Source of the DNA: Eucalyptus grandis
Lineage: Eukaryota > Streptophyta > Magnoliopsida > Myrtales > Myrtaceae
DNA: 64,000 bases
Direction of reading: 5' to 3'
Assembly: GCF_016545825.1 (NCBI RefSeq)
Contig: NC_052615.1
Span: forward strand, 27,959,088-28,023,087
Shown: piece after piece, positions 11,222-22,258 of the stretch
Numbering within the stretch: the stretch's first letter is position 1
How the letters are laid out: each line of letters opens with the position of its first letter
The notes under the pieces: model-generated
What the model was told of the DNA's origin: nothing
Database searches by the model: none
What the model saw: the letters and a program-made list of their open reading frames with translations, nothing else
Program-made: the position numbers and the translations under genes

Positions 11222-12545
11222 GAATTGGAGGTTCCCTATTCAAATGTTCAAACCCATGCATATTCAAAGTCAATTATATTAGTCGAAGTTGTCAATAGTT
11301 ATCTTAGTAACCCAATAAACCAAAAGGGGTGATGTCTAAACTTCAGAGGAGTTTTAGATATTGTAAAATTGGAATATTATCTTTCCCTTTTTTTTTTGGT
11401 CGAAATGAGTAAAATAATTAATGAACTGACCGACCAATCAGACGGCTCTATCTACTAATGATTATAAATTAGTGAATTTGGCTAACGACATGATTCTTAA
11501 ATAAAAACGTGGGCATGGCGAGAGCAAGGAGCTGAGGTCGGAGTCTTATCCAAAACCTCAGTGAACTTACGAGTGCCCCTGTTTTTTCTTCTCTCTCTCT
11601 CTCTTTTCCGTGTCATTGTCGGGCTTTGATCAGAAGCTGACATGTTCCATGACAACTTACGAGCATCACGCGACTAATCGCCCAATTCAAAATCCACTTT
11701 CTTTGTTTTCTCTCCTATCTTCATTGGTTTTTGCTAAGCATGCATAAGGAAAATGGCCGAAGCGAGTAGCACCAAATCCTCCCACGTTTCGGGCTTATCG
11801 GATATGGGTCTAAGCATGTCCCACGTTATCTTCCCGGAATTTCAATGCCAATTCATTGAAAAATTGACTCATCTATCACCAGCTTAGACAGGACTCAATT
11901 TATATGTATTGTTTTTTTAATCATCGATAGTCACTGTTTTTTAAAAGATATGACAACCCAAATTGAGTTTGACGATGAGGTGGTAGACACATGCGTAATT
12001 CAGAATTCAAAATTAAGCAAGCTTGGGACGAAGTTAGTTGGCTCACATAGAGAGACCAAGACCTTTCTGTTTTCCTAGTGCGTGGTGGGAAAATCGATAT
12101 GCCGGGCATGCCAAAAGAGACTTCGACAAGACACCACGTGTGCCGAGGCGATCCAACTTCAGGCGATTGCAAGAGCGATCGAGATTGATCCGCCATTTCA
12201 CAATCGAGCACAAAATGTGCGAAGGGGCATCGAACCTGTGAAAGTAAGTGTGAGGAAAATTAATTTATATTAAAATTGAAGTTACAAGGAAAGTGAGAAG
12301 ATACGAAAAAGAACACGAAACGTGCAATGATTCCAAAATACCCACAATTCCCGGAGAGCAGTTGGTGGGCGATATGCGCGGCCCCTTCTTCCTCCGAAAC
12401 TCCCAAGTTAATAATACAAAACATTGCCGTCGGTTTCTTCACGTTGCTTCATTGCTCGGAAGCCATCTTGCTCGAATTTAGCCACGTTGCCCGTGAACTT
12501 ATCAACTCAACTTCTTTTAACTTGCATTCACGTGCATGCTTTGAG

Positions 12546-12960
12546 GTAGGGTAAGCATCCGATCCGGAGTCCAAATACTGAATCAAATCGGCCTAGATCG
12601 ATTGATTTAAGGCCTATTTTATGAAGAACCGGTTTGGTACTGCGTTGCAAGGTCGGCAACAGTAGGTTGACTCGGAAATCGGACTATAACCGGCCCTTAA
12701 TCTCTTTCGAAGTCTCTTTTAAGGAAAAAAATTACTTTTCGCCCATTCAAAAATTGAATCGCGGTGTTCATGATGGACAAACAATAACACTATAACCGCT
12801 TAATCAACAAATGTCTTTGTAGTGAATTAATGCAATTTTTATATTTTATTATAACAATTTGGGTTTTCTTTTACCCAAAATATATAATGGGTTAACAACT
12901 GGGAATCGGATCAAGACCAGCCAATTCGGTTCCTATTTAAAATGTTTTGAAACTTAGGGT
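12546..12960. repeat. Possible degraded hAT-like MITE
   Basis: Starts TAGGGTAAGCATCCGATCC and contains many inverted GGTTC/GAACC motifs, like the element at 59966-60414. I could not find a matching terminal inverted repeat downstream, so the right boundary is arbitrary. Confidence 0.3.
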
Positions 12961-13537
12961 CATAGGGTTTGTTCTCGGTTCTAAGTTAGGAACCGCTTTC
13001 TTTTGAAAAAGATCACCCGTATAAGTTTCCCACTTGCTTGGAATCTTCCTAGCCTCTTTGACCTTAGTTGGGTTAGCAAAATTGCACAATGCATTGCTAG
13101 GTCGAAATCTGATGTTTTGGACTTTGACAAATACAGGAACACCCGTACCACATGATGGGAGCATTGCCATTCGATGTGGATAAGAATTGGGCACCAAACG
13201 GCAGTATTGTCTTGACTTTTTGCCGTTCTAAGTTTTCCAAATTTAGAACCCTTCCCACATACCGTCTATATTCACATTCATAACATAGGAAAAAACATAA
13301 GAAATTCTTCGGGACCTTAAAAGAAAACGCAGAAAGATTCCTTCTGGACCACGTGACGAATGGTAGCTCACGCAGGAGCAATCAAAATCCAAATTGAATT
13401 CTCGATTGGAGCCGAAAGATAGGCGAACGATATGGCCCGATCAGGCCCATGAAGAACTATAGTCATCACATTGCTTTGAACACCTGAACAAGATCTCTAT
13501 GCTTTGGCCCAATGGCGAAAGTAAGTCCCTCACAAGA

Positions 13538-14100
13538 CTTCTTGACACCAAAGGAAATGATCAACTACTTTCTTGACCCAAGGTGGATTGCTCAGAGAAT
13601 GGGCTTCAATTGCAAACTCTTCACCCTCTTTGCAGCATTTCTATGTACTAAAATGTGGTGCTATAGGAATGCCATATTACATGATCGAGCTATTCCAACT
13701 ACTTCCCGAGCAATTAAGTTGGTTTCATATGAGTTCATGGAATTTTTAAACAAGTTCAGAGAAGAGAACACAATTGCAACAAGTCTAGGATCCAATCTTA
13801 TTAGGAGAGGGACAGACTCCTGGCTCCCACCGTTGGATCAAGAATTGAAATTTAATATAGATGGGGCATGGAAAAATAACAAAGGAGCCATTGGTATGAT
13901 TGCATGATCGGCTAGTGGCTCAATTGTGCAAGCTTGGACAAGGAAAGAACATTGGAACTCGCCGGTGGAAGTGGGAGTAGCAACTCTCCTTCTCGCCGCA
14001 ATTATGCTCAGTCCCTCAATTGCCAAAAAGCGATTTTTGAAAGCGATTATAAAGTCTTAATTGATGCCATTCAACAAAAGGATCTTTGCCCTTAAAGCAT
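13538..14100 (+). pseudogene. LINE RNase H domain remnant
   Basis: The linker LFAAFLCTKMWCYRNAI and the RNase H start FNIDGAWKNNKGAIGMIA are in frame to a stop at 13905-13907. The remainder of the domain continues with further stops and frame changes to about 14100. The first catalytic Asp (NIDGAW) is present, but the protein is broken right after it. Confidence 0.8.
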
Positions 14101-14405
14101 TCAGCCTTTCATTGCAGATTTTCGCTTCCTATTTCAGCAAATTCTAGGTTGGAGCTTGGCTTGGACTAGCATATCTAGCATATCCAAGAATGGAGCTATT
14201 TATACGCTTGCAAATTGGGTTTTTAATCAAATAGACACTGTCTTTTCCATGATCTCCCATCTAGAGTTGAAAGTATTGTATTAATTGAGTCTTCTCTTAT
14301 CTATCATTCTAATATAGGTACTGTATTCATTCTGTAATGTTTTGTTTTGAAATAAAAAGTTGATTTCTAGCCACAAAAAAAAAAAAAAAAACAAAACAAA
14401 AAAAA
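13538..14405 (+). mobile_element. 5'-truncated LINE 3' end with 15-bp TSD
   Basis: Flanked by AAGTCCCTCAC[A/G]AGA at 13523-13537 and 14406-14420 (14 of 15 identical). It ends in an A-rich tail from about 14374 that includes an ACAAAACAAAA stretch. It carries only the last part of LINE ORF2. The insertion lies just downstream of the DUF538 gene, about 180 bp past its stop codon. Confidence 0.88.
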
Positions 14406-14598
14406 AAGTCCCTCACGAGAAACTACAACAATGACATTAATATGCCATGCAATTCAAAGATTATTCATCAGCAGAATGGCCAGAAGATATCCGTAGTCTG
14501 ATCCAAGAAAACAATTGGACCATCTTTAACCAAAATAAAGAGCAAAATAAGCAGAAACTGAAGAGATTTCGAATTTATTCTCCCCCGGACTGATTTGT

Positions 14599-15248
14599 TC
14601 AATTTCCCTTCTCCAACAAGTACTTGTTCTTCTCCTCGTCTGTCATGAAGGCGGTGACTGGGAAGGACTTGCCGATCCCCATCGGCGTCTTGAACGTGAT
14701 CTTGCTGGCCGCCGGCTCCTCGAGGCTCATCTCCGCGATGGGCACCCACAGGAACATCTGTCTGCTCTTGATCCCGGTCATCCTCTTCATCCTCGACTTC
14801 TCCACATAGGCGGTGACCTCCGTCGCATAGCTCACGCGCGTGCCCGTGTTCACGAAGAAGTGCTCGTACGGCGCCTTCTGCTTCATCCACACGAACCCCG
14901 TCTCCCGCACTCGCCCGCACTCTTCCAAGTTCTGGACGAGAAACCGCGGACAGAGAATTTCGAGGTTTACAAGCGAGACATAAAATCTTTATACTCAAAC
15001 TTTGGACATGTAATTGTAGAAAAGAATTGCCGACCATTATGGGCAAGGGAAAGGGAAATCGGATGAAACTGAGTTGACTGAGTCGAATTAGATTATCGCG
15101 TTGAACGCCTCACCTGAAGGGGCATGACACCCTTGGGAAAACCAAGCTCCTGGAGGAGCTCTACAGACTGGCGGTGGCACTCCTCTGCGCCATACACGAT
15201 CTCCGCTCCCGCGCGCTCGTCGGCGGCCGACTTGTTGGTGGTGGACAT
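14599..15248 (-). CDS. DUF538 family protein, 2 exons
   Basis: Exons on the minus strand: 15248-15114 and 14931-14599, giving 155 residues with an in-frame GT..AG join (GVMPLQ|NLEECGRV). The N-terminus has MSTTNKSAADERAGAEIVYG, then the DUF538 hallmark ELLQELGFPKGVMPLQNL, TGFVWMKQKAPYEHFFVNTG, and a basic K/R-rich stretch (VEKSRMKRMTGIKSRQMF). These plant proteins are small beta-rich proteins of unclear biochemical role, tied in some studies to trichome or stress phenotypes. The start follows the family length; an upstream open stretch without recognisable protein sequence was not used. A CT-rich tract and TTTATATG lie about 80-95 bp upstream of the ATG. The nearest downstream sequence is a LINE fragment. 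Confidence 0.9.
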
Positions 15249-15327
15249 CTTCCGATGGCGGTGGAGCAGAGACCGAGGCAGCTGGTGGACGCCGGAGATT
15301 GTGGGAAATGTGGTGGCGAAACTACTG

Positions 15328-15348
15328 ATCATATAAAGAGAGAGAGAG
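15328..15348 (-). promoter_or_regulatory. TATA-like box and CT tract upstream of the DUF538 gene
   Basis: On the gene strand a CT repeat is followed by CTTTATATGATC, 80-95 bp before the start codon. The spacing suits a TATA box with a 50-60 bp leader. No direct evidence of transcription start. Confidence 0.4.
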
Positions 15349-15476
15349 TGACGAGGGGGAAGAGGGGGAGGAGGAGGTTGGTGAGCAAAATTGGATGAAC
15401 CAATAGAATTCGTTGACCTAACGTAACGCCCAGCTGGGGGACAAATTTCTAATTTATGTTTGATGGGCTTAAGCAA

Positions 15477-17589
15477 AAAACCATCATTGGAAGTCCCATT
15501 AAATAAATCTCAACTAATGGGATTGCTTCTTCACCTATCGAAAATTTATTGCTGCTTTGCTTGCTTTTGGTCTATTTTTGTTCTTACCTATAAGATTCCT
15601 GAGTTTTATTTTTGTCGCATTGCAGGCGTCTAAAAATAGAAAAGATGAACAAAACCCTAATAATGAGGGTCCAATTGAAGCGAAGTAGGTCACCTGTTTT
15701 GGTCCACTTTGAAGTTCCTCTTCCTTTTAGGTGGAGAGAAGCATATAGGAAATTAGGCTAGTCATCGAGAATATTGTGTGTGTTTGAAATTACTTTTAAA
15801 TATATGTATATTGAGCTAAATGCAAAGCAGGTGCTGCGCAGGTGCACAATTTATTTTTTTAATTTTTTTTTAAATGCTGTAAATTTTAGATTAAATATCC
15901 ACAAATATGAGTTTCTCTCAAATAATAAGAAAAGGAATGCACATGTCATGACAAATAGTTTGATTATTGTTTTTATAGTCTCATTGGCAAATTTGGAGAG
16001 CCCAAAATGGGGAAAAATAAATACCAAAAGAGCTAATGATTTCTGCTGAAAAACACAATCAACATAAAATAATGCCAGCGACTCAGCTTGAAATGGCAAA
16101 GCCTTGCGAACTTCACATTATGAAGAAGGGATCCTACGTTTGGAAGCAAAAGGGCGTGAACTATTGATTTCATGCAAAAAAAAAAAAAAAAAAAAAAAAA
16201 TTGAAAAGGCAAAATAGTTAAAAAGTGCAATAAACACACGATGAATAGAGAAAACTGCTGAATACGCAATTATGCGTATTCTGCATACGCTTCAAGAATT
16301 CGATTCTTCAACATATGAGCACTTACGTATGGTTCAATGGTAGTAGCAGTTGTGCTGTCATCGCTGTCTACCCTGCAAAAAGCCGACAACATCGGCGTCC
16401 GCCAGGATTTCGGCTCAAGAGATTCATGCTTGCCATGCGGAGATCAGCCCCGACCACGACCTTTTCCTTGAATGGCAGATGACGTGCAGAGGTAGCATAA
16501 TCCTGCTCCCCATGATCTTTGGCGCGCGACTGCGAAGGCTGTGTAGGTTACCTCACGTCGTCGGACTAGTTTAGTGGGAGAGAAGGAAGTGAAATGGTGA
16601 ACTTGGGCGAGGGTAGGTTTCATATTTAGGTGGGTAGATGTTAATTGGGCTGCGTCTTCGGGGTGTGGAAGTAGCAGCTCTCTTTGTAAAATTACCTTCG
16701 CGTTAGTCTGATGCAACGTGTTTGTAAATTGATTGATTGGAATTATAGGATTAATCTACAATCCCTTATTGGGAATATGTTTTTTGATTTTCGTGACGTA
16801 TATGTTAGAGAGATTCTTTATGAAATTATGATAATACGATGCATTACACATTGGAAAAGGTTCCACAAGTAACCACTTTGCATGCTTTAATATAGATTTC
16901 ACACATTTTGATTTCGGTCCAAGAGCTAGATCCCGAGCTTATAGTAGAAGAGGGTCGCGCGATGCACGAAAGACTTCTCAAGATGGCTAACTGTGAGTGC
17001 AAGATCTGGCTTGTAGGTCCAGGGGTAAATAGTCAAAGAAGAGAAGAGAGACTGAGAGCTTTCGGGCGAGAGGAAGAAAAAGGAGGGGGGAGGAGAAGAA
17101 AGAAAAAAAGAGTGGACTTTAGCAGAGAGAGAGAGCACGGGCAGAAGAAAGGGGAAAGAAGATAGAAAAGAAAAGAATAGAAAGGAGAAAAAAAATTGCC
17201 GCGATTGTGATATGTACAACTCGCCAAGCCAACTCAATTATGTAACGCAATGCTCGATAAGCATTCACATCTCTTGTTTGTTCAATCGGAGTAATTTCCA
17301 ATTAGGGGCTTGAAATTCGAAATTATTAGAGATTCGTGCAGTGAAATCCAATTTTTGAGTCGTTGAATTGTGTATTTTTATAAAAATGATAGTTTAGGGT
17401 ATTGTGAAACTATAAGATTTTGTGGATCTTGATTTGGGCTGACGATTTGCCCGGAACAAAATTTCGAAGTTCTTTGTGTGCTGGTTAGGTTCCAAATAGT
17501 AACTTTTGGGCTTGAATTTCAGTTGTTTTCCATAAGTTTTTGGGGTGGTTGAGTTGGGGTTATTGTAGTACATCAAAATAGCTTTCTAT
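15477..17589. other. Intergenic or LTR-like DNA, no gene recognised
   Basis: Contains an A run of about 26 bp (16174-16200), a short palindrome AATACGCA-ATTA-TGCGTATT at 16261-16280, and a purine-rich stretch (17035-17190). From roughly 16880 on the style resembles an LTR leader, and the full-length LINE is inserted at its end. Short open frames resemble nothing known. Confidence 0.45.
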
Positions 17590-17606
17590 GAATTGTATGC
17601 TTATTT

Positions 17607-18099
17607 AAAGGACTCTTTTTCTAAGGTTCGGGCAAGCGTTCTCTCTACCGCATGGGTAGTTTTCTCCTACCTTCAAGGATATGTTTCGATTTAGCCCTAA
17701 TGACAAACCCTAATCCATCTCTCATAAGAACCCTATTTCTTCTACCCTAGTTGTCTGGTTCAAATCCCAGCGTAAGGGATAAACCCTAATGCCCATCACA
17801 TTTCCTTCTACCCAGTTGTGATTGCCATTCCCTCCATAACACTCGTTACACAGATTGACAATCCTCCCTCTCCCCATTCGAGAAACCCTAAATCCACCCA
17901 TTGCATCAGAGCTCCCTTCAACCGATTTGGGTTTGTATTCTCCTTTCTAGCTAGTTCCAAACACCTCAGGCTAGCTTGTGTGAAGGAAATCAAAGATCTC
18001 TATCAACACAGTTCCTACCTCAATTTACCCAAGTAACTTCACCTCTGAGGGACGCATCCTTCTTTATTTCTTCTTGCCCCTGTTCCTGGAGATCGAGAG
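17607..18099 (+). promoter_or_regulatory. LINE 5' UTR with three telo-box motifs
   Basis: AAACCCTAA occurs at 17705-17713, 17781-17789 and 17883-17891 within the LINE leader. Telo boxes are known plant promoter elements, so an internal promoter role is plausible but unproven. Confidence 0.4.
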
Positions 18100-18973
18100 A
18101 TGGCAGGTCAGTACGAGGAAGAGAGTCGTTTGGCGGCTCTTTGCAAAAGTCTGGGTAAGCTATGGTCTAAAGATGATATAGTTGATGTTAAAAGGTGACA
18201 TTTCTAAAGAGAAATTGACAGAATGCCGGAAAATATTATTTGGGAAGATGTACTCTAGACCGAATGTGAATTTTCCAGCATTTTTAAATACAATGAAAAG
18301 AGCTTGGAGGACTGAAAATGTTACCTGTACATTATTAGAGCCGGGATATTTCTCCTTCTTATTCCAATTCGAAGCTGAAAAACAAAGAGTATTAGATTCT
18401 GGGCCATGGTCCTTTTCTAGTAATCTACTAGTGCTACAACAATGCGATCCCAACACCCTAGAGATTTGTTATGAATTTAATCATTGTGCTTTTTGGGTGC
18501 ATTTCTTTGGCTTCCCATTTGGGAGAGTTACTAATGAAGTCGATGGATATATTGCATCGAAACTTGGAGAGGTAATAGAGGTGAAATTAGAAGTAAAAGG
18601 GAATAGTAATTATAAGATTGGCAAGGCAAAAGTTAAGCTAAATCTGGAAAATCCTCTCAAGATTGGGGTTATTGTCAATTTAAAGAGCAAGAGGCTATGG
18701 GTAGAATTCAAATATGAGAGGCTTCTGCATTATTGTTATTCATGTGGTAGAATTGGGCTTTATGCCACATTTTGCAAAAAGATACCATATGAGAATTCAA
18801 GGCTGGCAGAGGACTCACCAGGAAGATTTGGGCAATGGCTAAGAGCAGAAGTGCGGGAACTTAGTTCGTATGGAAAAATCTTCTATGGCAAACAAGATTT
18901 AATACAAGAAGATGATGAGAGTATGGCAAAGACCCCTATCTCTTTAGTTCCTGAAAAAGAAAAGCAGTTGTAG
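18100..18973 (+). pseudogene. LINE ORF1: DUF4283 / zinc-knuckle gag-like protein
   Basis: An ATG at 18100 opens MAGQYEEESRLAALCKSLGK and stops after about 32 codons (TGA near 18196). The family reading continues in another frame from 18185 to a stop at 18973, so there is one frameshift near 18180. The DUF4283 region covers roughly the first 150 residues (PGYFSFLFQFEAEKQRVLD, GPWSF, FWVHFFGFP). A zinc knuckle follows at about 18731-18776, CYSCGRIGLYATFC, in which the usual His is Leu. ORF1 of plant LINEs binds nucleic acid and packages the RNA. A lysine/glutamate-rich tail continues in a further open stretch, 18983-19312. Confidence 0.85.
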
Positions 18974-19404
18974 GATCAAAATATGAATGAAATTATGTCC
19001 ATTTGTGGGCAAAACAATGCTGACTATCCAACTCAACAAGAGAACAATCATTTTACATCTTCTCTAACACTACTAATCATGGAAGAAAAAAGCTCTCAAA
19101 AGAGAGGAAGTTGCTGCATAGATGAAGAGTCTGTTATGGTACTCTATGAGGAACAACTGAAGGAAGTGGATGTGGATATGATAGAGACCCCAACAGGTGA
19201 AAAGGGACTGATAAGACACAAATCAAAAGGTACCAAGCTATCCACCTCTAAAAAAAGGGAAGAGATTCTATCCGTATGGCGCTCAAACTTCAAAGGTACC
19301 GGTGTTCGATAATACATAGCCGGTGGAGACCCCTATTAAAGTGGTGGAGAAGTCAAATCAGTGGGTTTTGATGGCTAACCCTAATAAGCCACCAAATCAT
19401 CCAT

Positions 19405-21016
19405 GAAGCTTTTAAGTTGGAATTTTCAGGAGTTTGGCACACTCTTGACAATTCAAGCTTTGAGAGTCCTAGTGACTTAGGAAATGCCCAATATCATCTT
19501 TCTAATGGAAACAAAAAAAATCAAGAGCAAAATGTGCAACATTTAAGGAGGTTGAAATTTCAAAATAGCTTTTTGGTGAATCCAGAAAGAATTGTAGGGG
19601 TTTGGCCATTTTCTGGGATGACCAGGTATTGTTATCCATCAACTCATTCTCGAATAATTTCATTAATGTTTAATGCCAAGTCAAAGAAACCAAATAGAAG
19701 ATGCATATTACATTTCTACATGCTCCTAATGAATTTCAAGAAAGAGTAATGTTATAGGAGGCTATTCATAGAGCTAATGTAAATTATCATCTACCTTGGC
19801 TTTACATGGGGGACTTCAATGAAATTGTGTACCACTGGGAAAAAATTGGTAAAAAAAGAGTAGAAAATTACCGACTTATAGCTTTCAAAGACTTCATACA
19901 TCAATGTTTTTTATTGGATTTAGAATGCAAGGGATGTGTGTTCACCTAGACAAATAATAGAGCAGGAGAACAATTTGTCAAGAAGCGACTTGATAGAGCC
20001 TTATGTAATTTGGAATGAAGAATTGCATATCCAAATGTTAAATGTATAGCATTACCAGCCATCGGTTCTGATCACAGTCCTCTCATACTATCACTCTACC
20101 CACGGAAGGAATGGAGGAGGAAGGTATTTAGATATGAAGCTTTCTGGTCAGAAGATGAGGAATGTGCGAATCTAGTCAAGAGAACTTAAGCTAAATCTGC
20201 CTCCCAAAGACTAAATATGGTGGAAAAACTACAAATAATGACTCAGCAACTGGCTAAGTGAAGTAAAAACAAATTCTCTAATGCTAAAATGAGAATTAAT
20301 TGGCTGAGAAATGAACTACAAATGTTGACTAATAGCTCAGAAGTCTCTCAAGAATGTAAGGAAGCAAAGAAGATAATCCAAGAAATTGAAAAATTGTGGT
20401 GGCAAGAGGAGATATATTGGGAGATGTGCTCTAGAATTAGTTAGTTGAAATGGGGTGATAGAAATACTAAATTTTTCCATGCAACAGCTATTAAGAGAAA
20501 AACCAGAAATAGAATTACCTTGCTAAAGAATGTAGAAGATGATTGGGTGAAAGATGAACAATATTTGAAGGAGATGATAGAGATATACTTTAAAAATTTA
20601 TATGAGTCAATGGCATCTCAAAATTTTTAGCATATCCTACACCAAATTCCAACCCCAGTCAATGAAACGATGAACCAACAGTTAGTAGAACTTGTTACTT
20701 TGGAGGAGATTACTACTGCAATGCAACAATTAGGAGCTACTAGAGCTCTAGAACTGGATGGACTCAATGGATTGTTTTTCCAAAATCATTGGCCAGATAT
20801 ATGTCAGGATATTTTCAGGGAAGTGCAAAATTTCTTTGATACTAGATACCTAAATCTTGATATGAACATAACTTAAATCACCCTTATTCCCAAAATCCCA
20901 AACCCCGAAAAGCTTGAACAATTTTGCCCTATCAGCCTATACAACTTTGTCTATAAAATCATTTCCAAAGTAATAACCAATAGACTCAAACCTTTGCTAC
21001 TAAGCCTTATTGCTAA
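19405..21016 (+). pseudogene. LINE ORF2, first part: endonuclease and start of RT
   Basis: The apurinic/apyrimidinic-type endonuclease is recognisable from MKLLSWNFQ (19405) through GDFNEI (19808-19825) to GSDHSPLIL (20064-20090). It is followed by the spacer LKWGDRNTKFFHATAIKRK (20447-20503) and the RT entry LIPKIPNPEKLEQFCPISL (about 20882-20940). At least five in-frame stops and several frameshifts are present. The frame is cut at 21016 by the LTR element, and the protein resumes at 36158. Confidence 0.87.
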
Positions 21017-22258
21017 ATAACTGTCGCGACCTATTTTTCGAGTGCACCATCTAAAACTAGGTTAATGGACTACTAAGTTTTTAAACTTAGTTCGAGCTCT
21101 CCTAAGCCCATACCAATTCGCGACTTAAGTCTAAATTTTTAAATATGCAAGTGGATTTTATCTAGGAGTCGCCACTAATCGATTTATGGTAGGTCGATTA
21201 GACACCTAAGTAAAATAAAGTGAGATTTATTTTACTCCTACGAACTAGAGACTAAGGATACGGGAACTTGGTTACATTAGATTTCTCTAATGCCCTTTCG
21301 GTACCATTTCTTTTTACTTTTCAAAATATTTTTGCAAGCAGCTTGGATTTATTTTAACCTAAATTACTATTATGCAAAAAAGGTGATCACATAGATGCTC
21401 AAACATTCAATAAATAAATTGCATCACATCAAGCAAACAATTTTTTTTTGGGTTTTCTTGAAAATTAGAATGACTTAATCTTATTAATATGCAAATTCTA
21501 ATTAAATGGGCCTATTATGCAACCTAGTTATTATGCACCTCATGACCTAACTTCACTAATGAACAAATTCTGATTAAATTGTCATATTATGCAAACTAGT
21601 TAACATGCACCTAGTATTTTTGTATTTTTTTTATTGAAATTCAGAATTTATGAAAACCCTAATTAATCTATCTAAAAAGGGATAATCTTTCAATTTATTC
21701 TAGGGATTAATTTGACTTAAACCCTATCTTTTCTTAGAAAATTATTTTTGGAAAAATGACATAATTAAAATGTGCGAACACTATCTAAAACCCTAAAGAA
21801 TTTGTTTAGGTTCAACCCTAACTTATTTCTAAAAATGCAATCCTAGAAATGCAATCCTAAGAAAAATCTAATTTACTAAACCTAAATGTCTGATTTACTA
21901 AACCTATATGCTCATGCATAATTTTGATTTTTTTTAGTTTTTTTAAAGGATAAGTAATTATTAAATAAATATTAAATCTAAACTATCAACAAAAAATGAT
22001 TAAAATAATCGAAAAAATAACATGTTGTCTCACAAGTCAAATTAACGATTATCCTAACTCTAATTATCACGACAAAGAGCCCAAAATAATTAAAAATCTT
22101 ATCCGAAGTTTTACGGATCAAATTAATAATTATAATGATTTAACAATTGAAATTCTATCGAAAGCCCAAAAATTAATATAATTAAAAATAATAATCCGAT
22201 GTCTCTCGAATTAAATTAATAATTACAATAATTCCGGACAAAATCCTAGTGGATAATG

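Larger units (their letters stand above)
10263..13522. other. Intergenic DNA, no gene recognised; contains small tandem repeats and a possible MITE
   Basis: GC-rich trinucleotide stretch at 10255-10315, a 51-bp tandem duplication at 11121-11221, a T tract plus GGTCGAAA at 11387-11405 (a possible LINE tail, no clear TSD), a CT microsatellite near 11590-11608, and a TAGGGTAAGCATCCGATCC repeat start at 12546. No protein family recognised. Confidence 0.5.

Noticed and set aside
11387..11405. T tract plus GGTCGAAA as a further LINE micro-insertion
   Set aside because: The terminal motif fits, but no convincing target-site duplication flanks it.
16350..16716. Possible small gene on either strand
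   Set aside because: Short open frames with no start context, no recognisable domain and no splice partner.
17757..17767. tRNA B-box-like GGTTCAAATCC, possible tRNA or SINE
   Set aside because: No A box, cloverleaf or acceptor stem around it. It falls inside the LINE 5' UTR.
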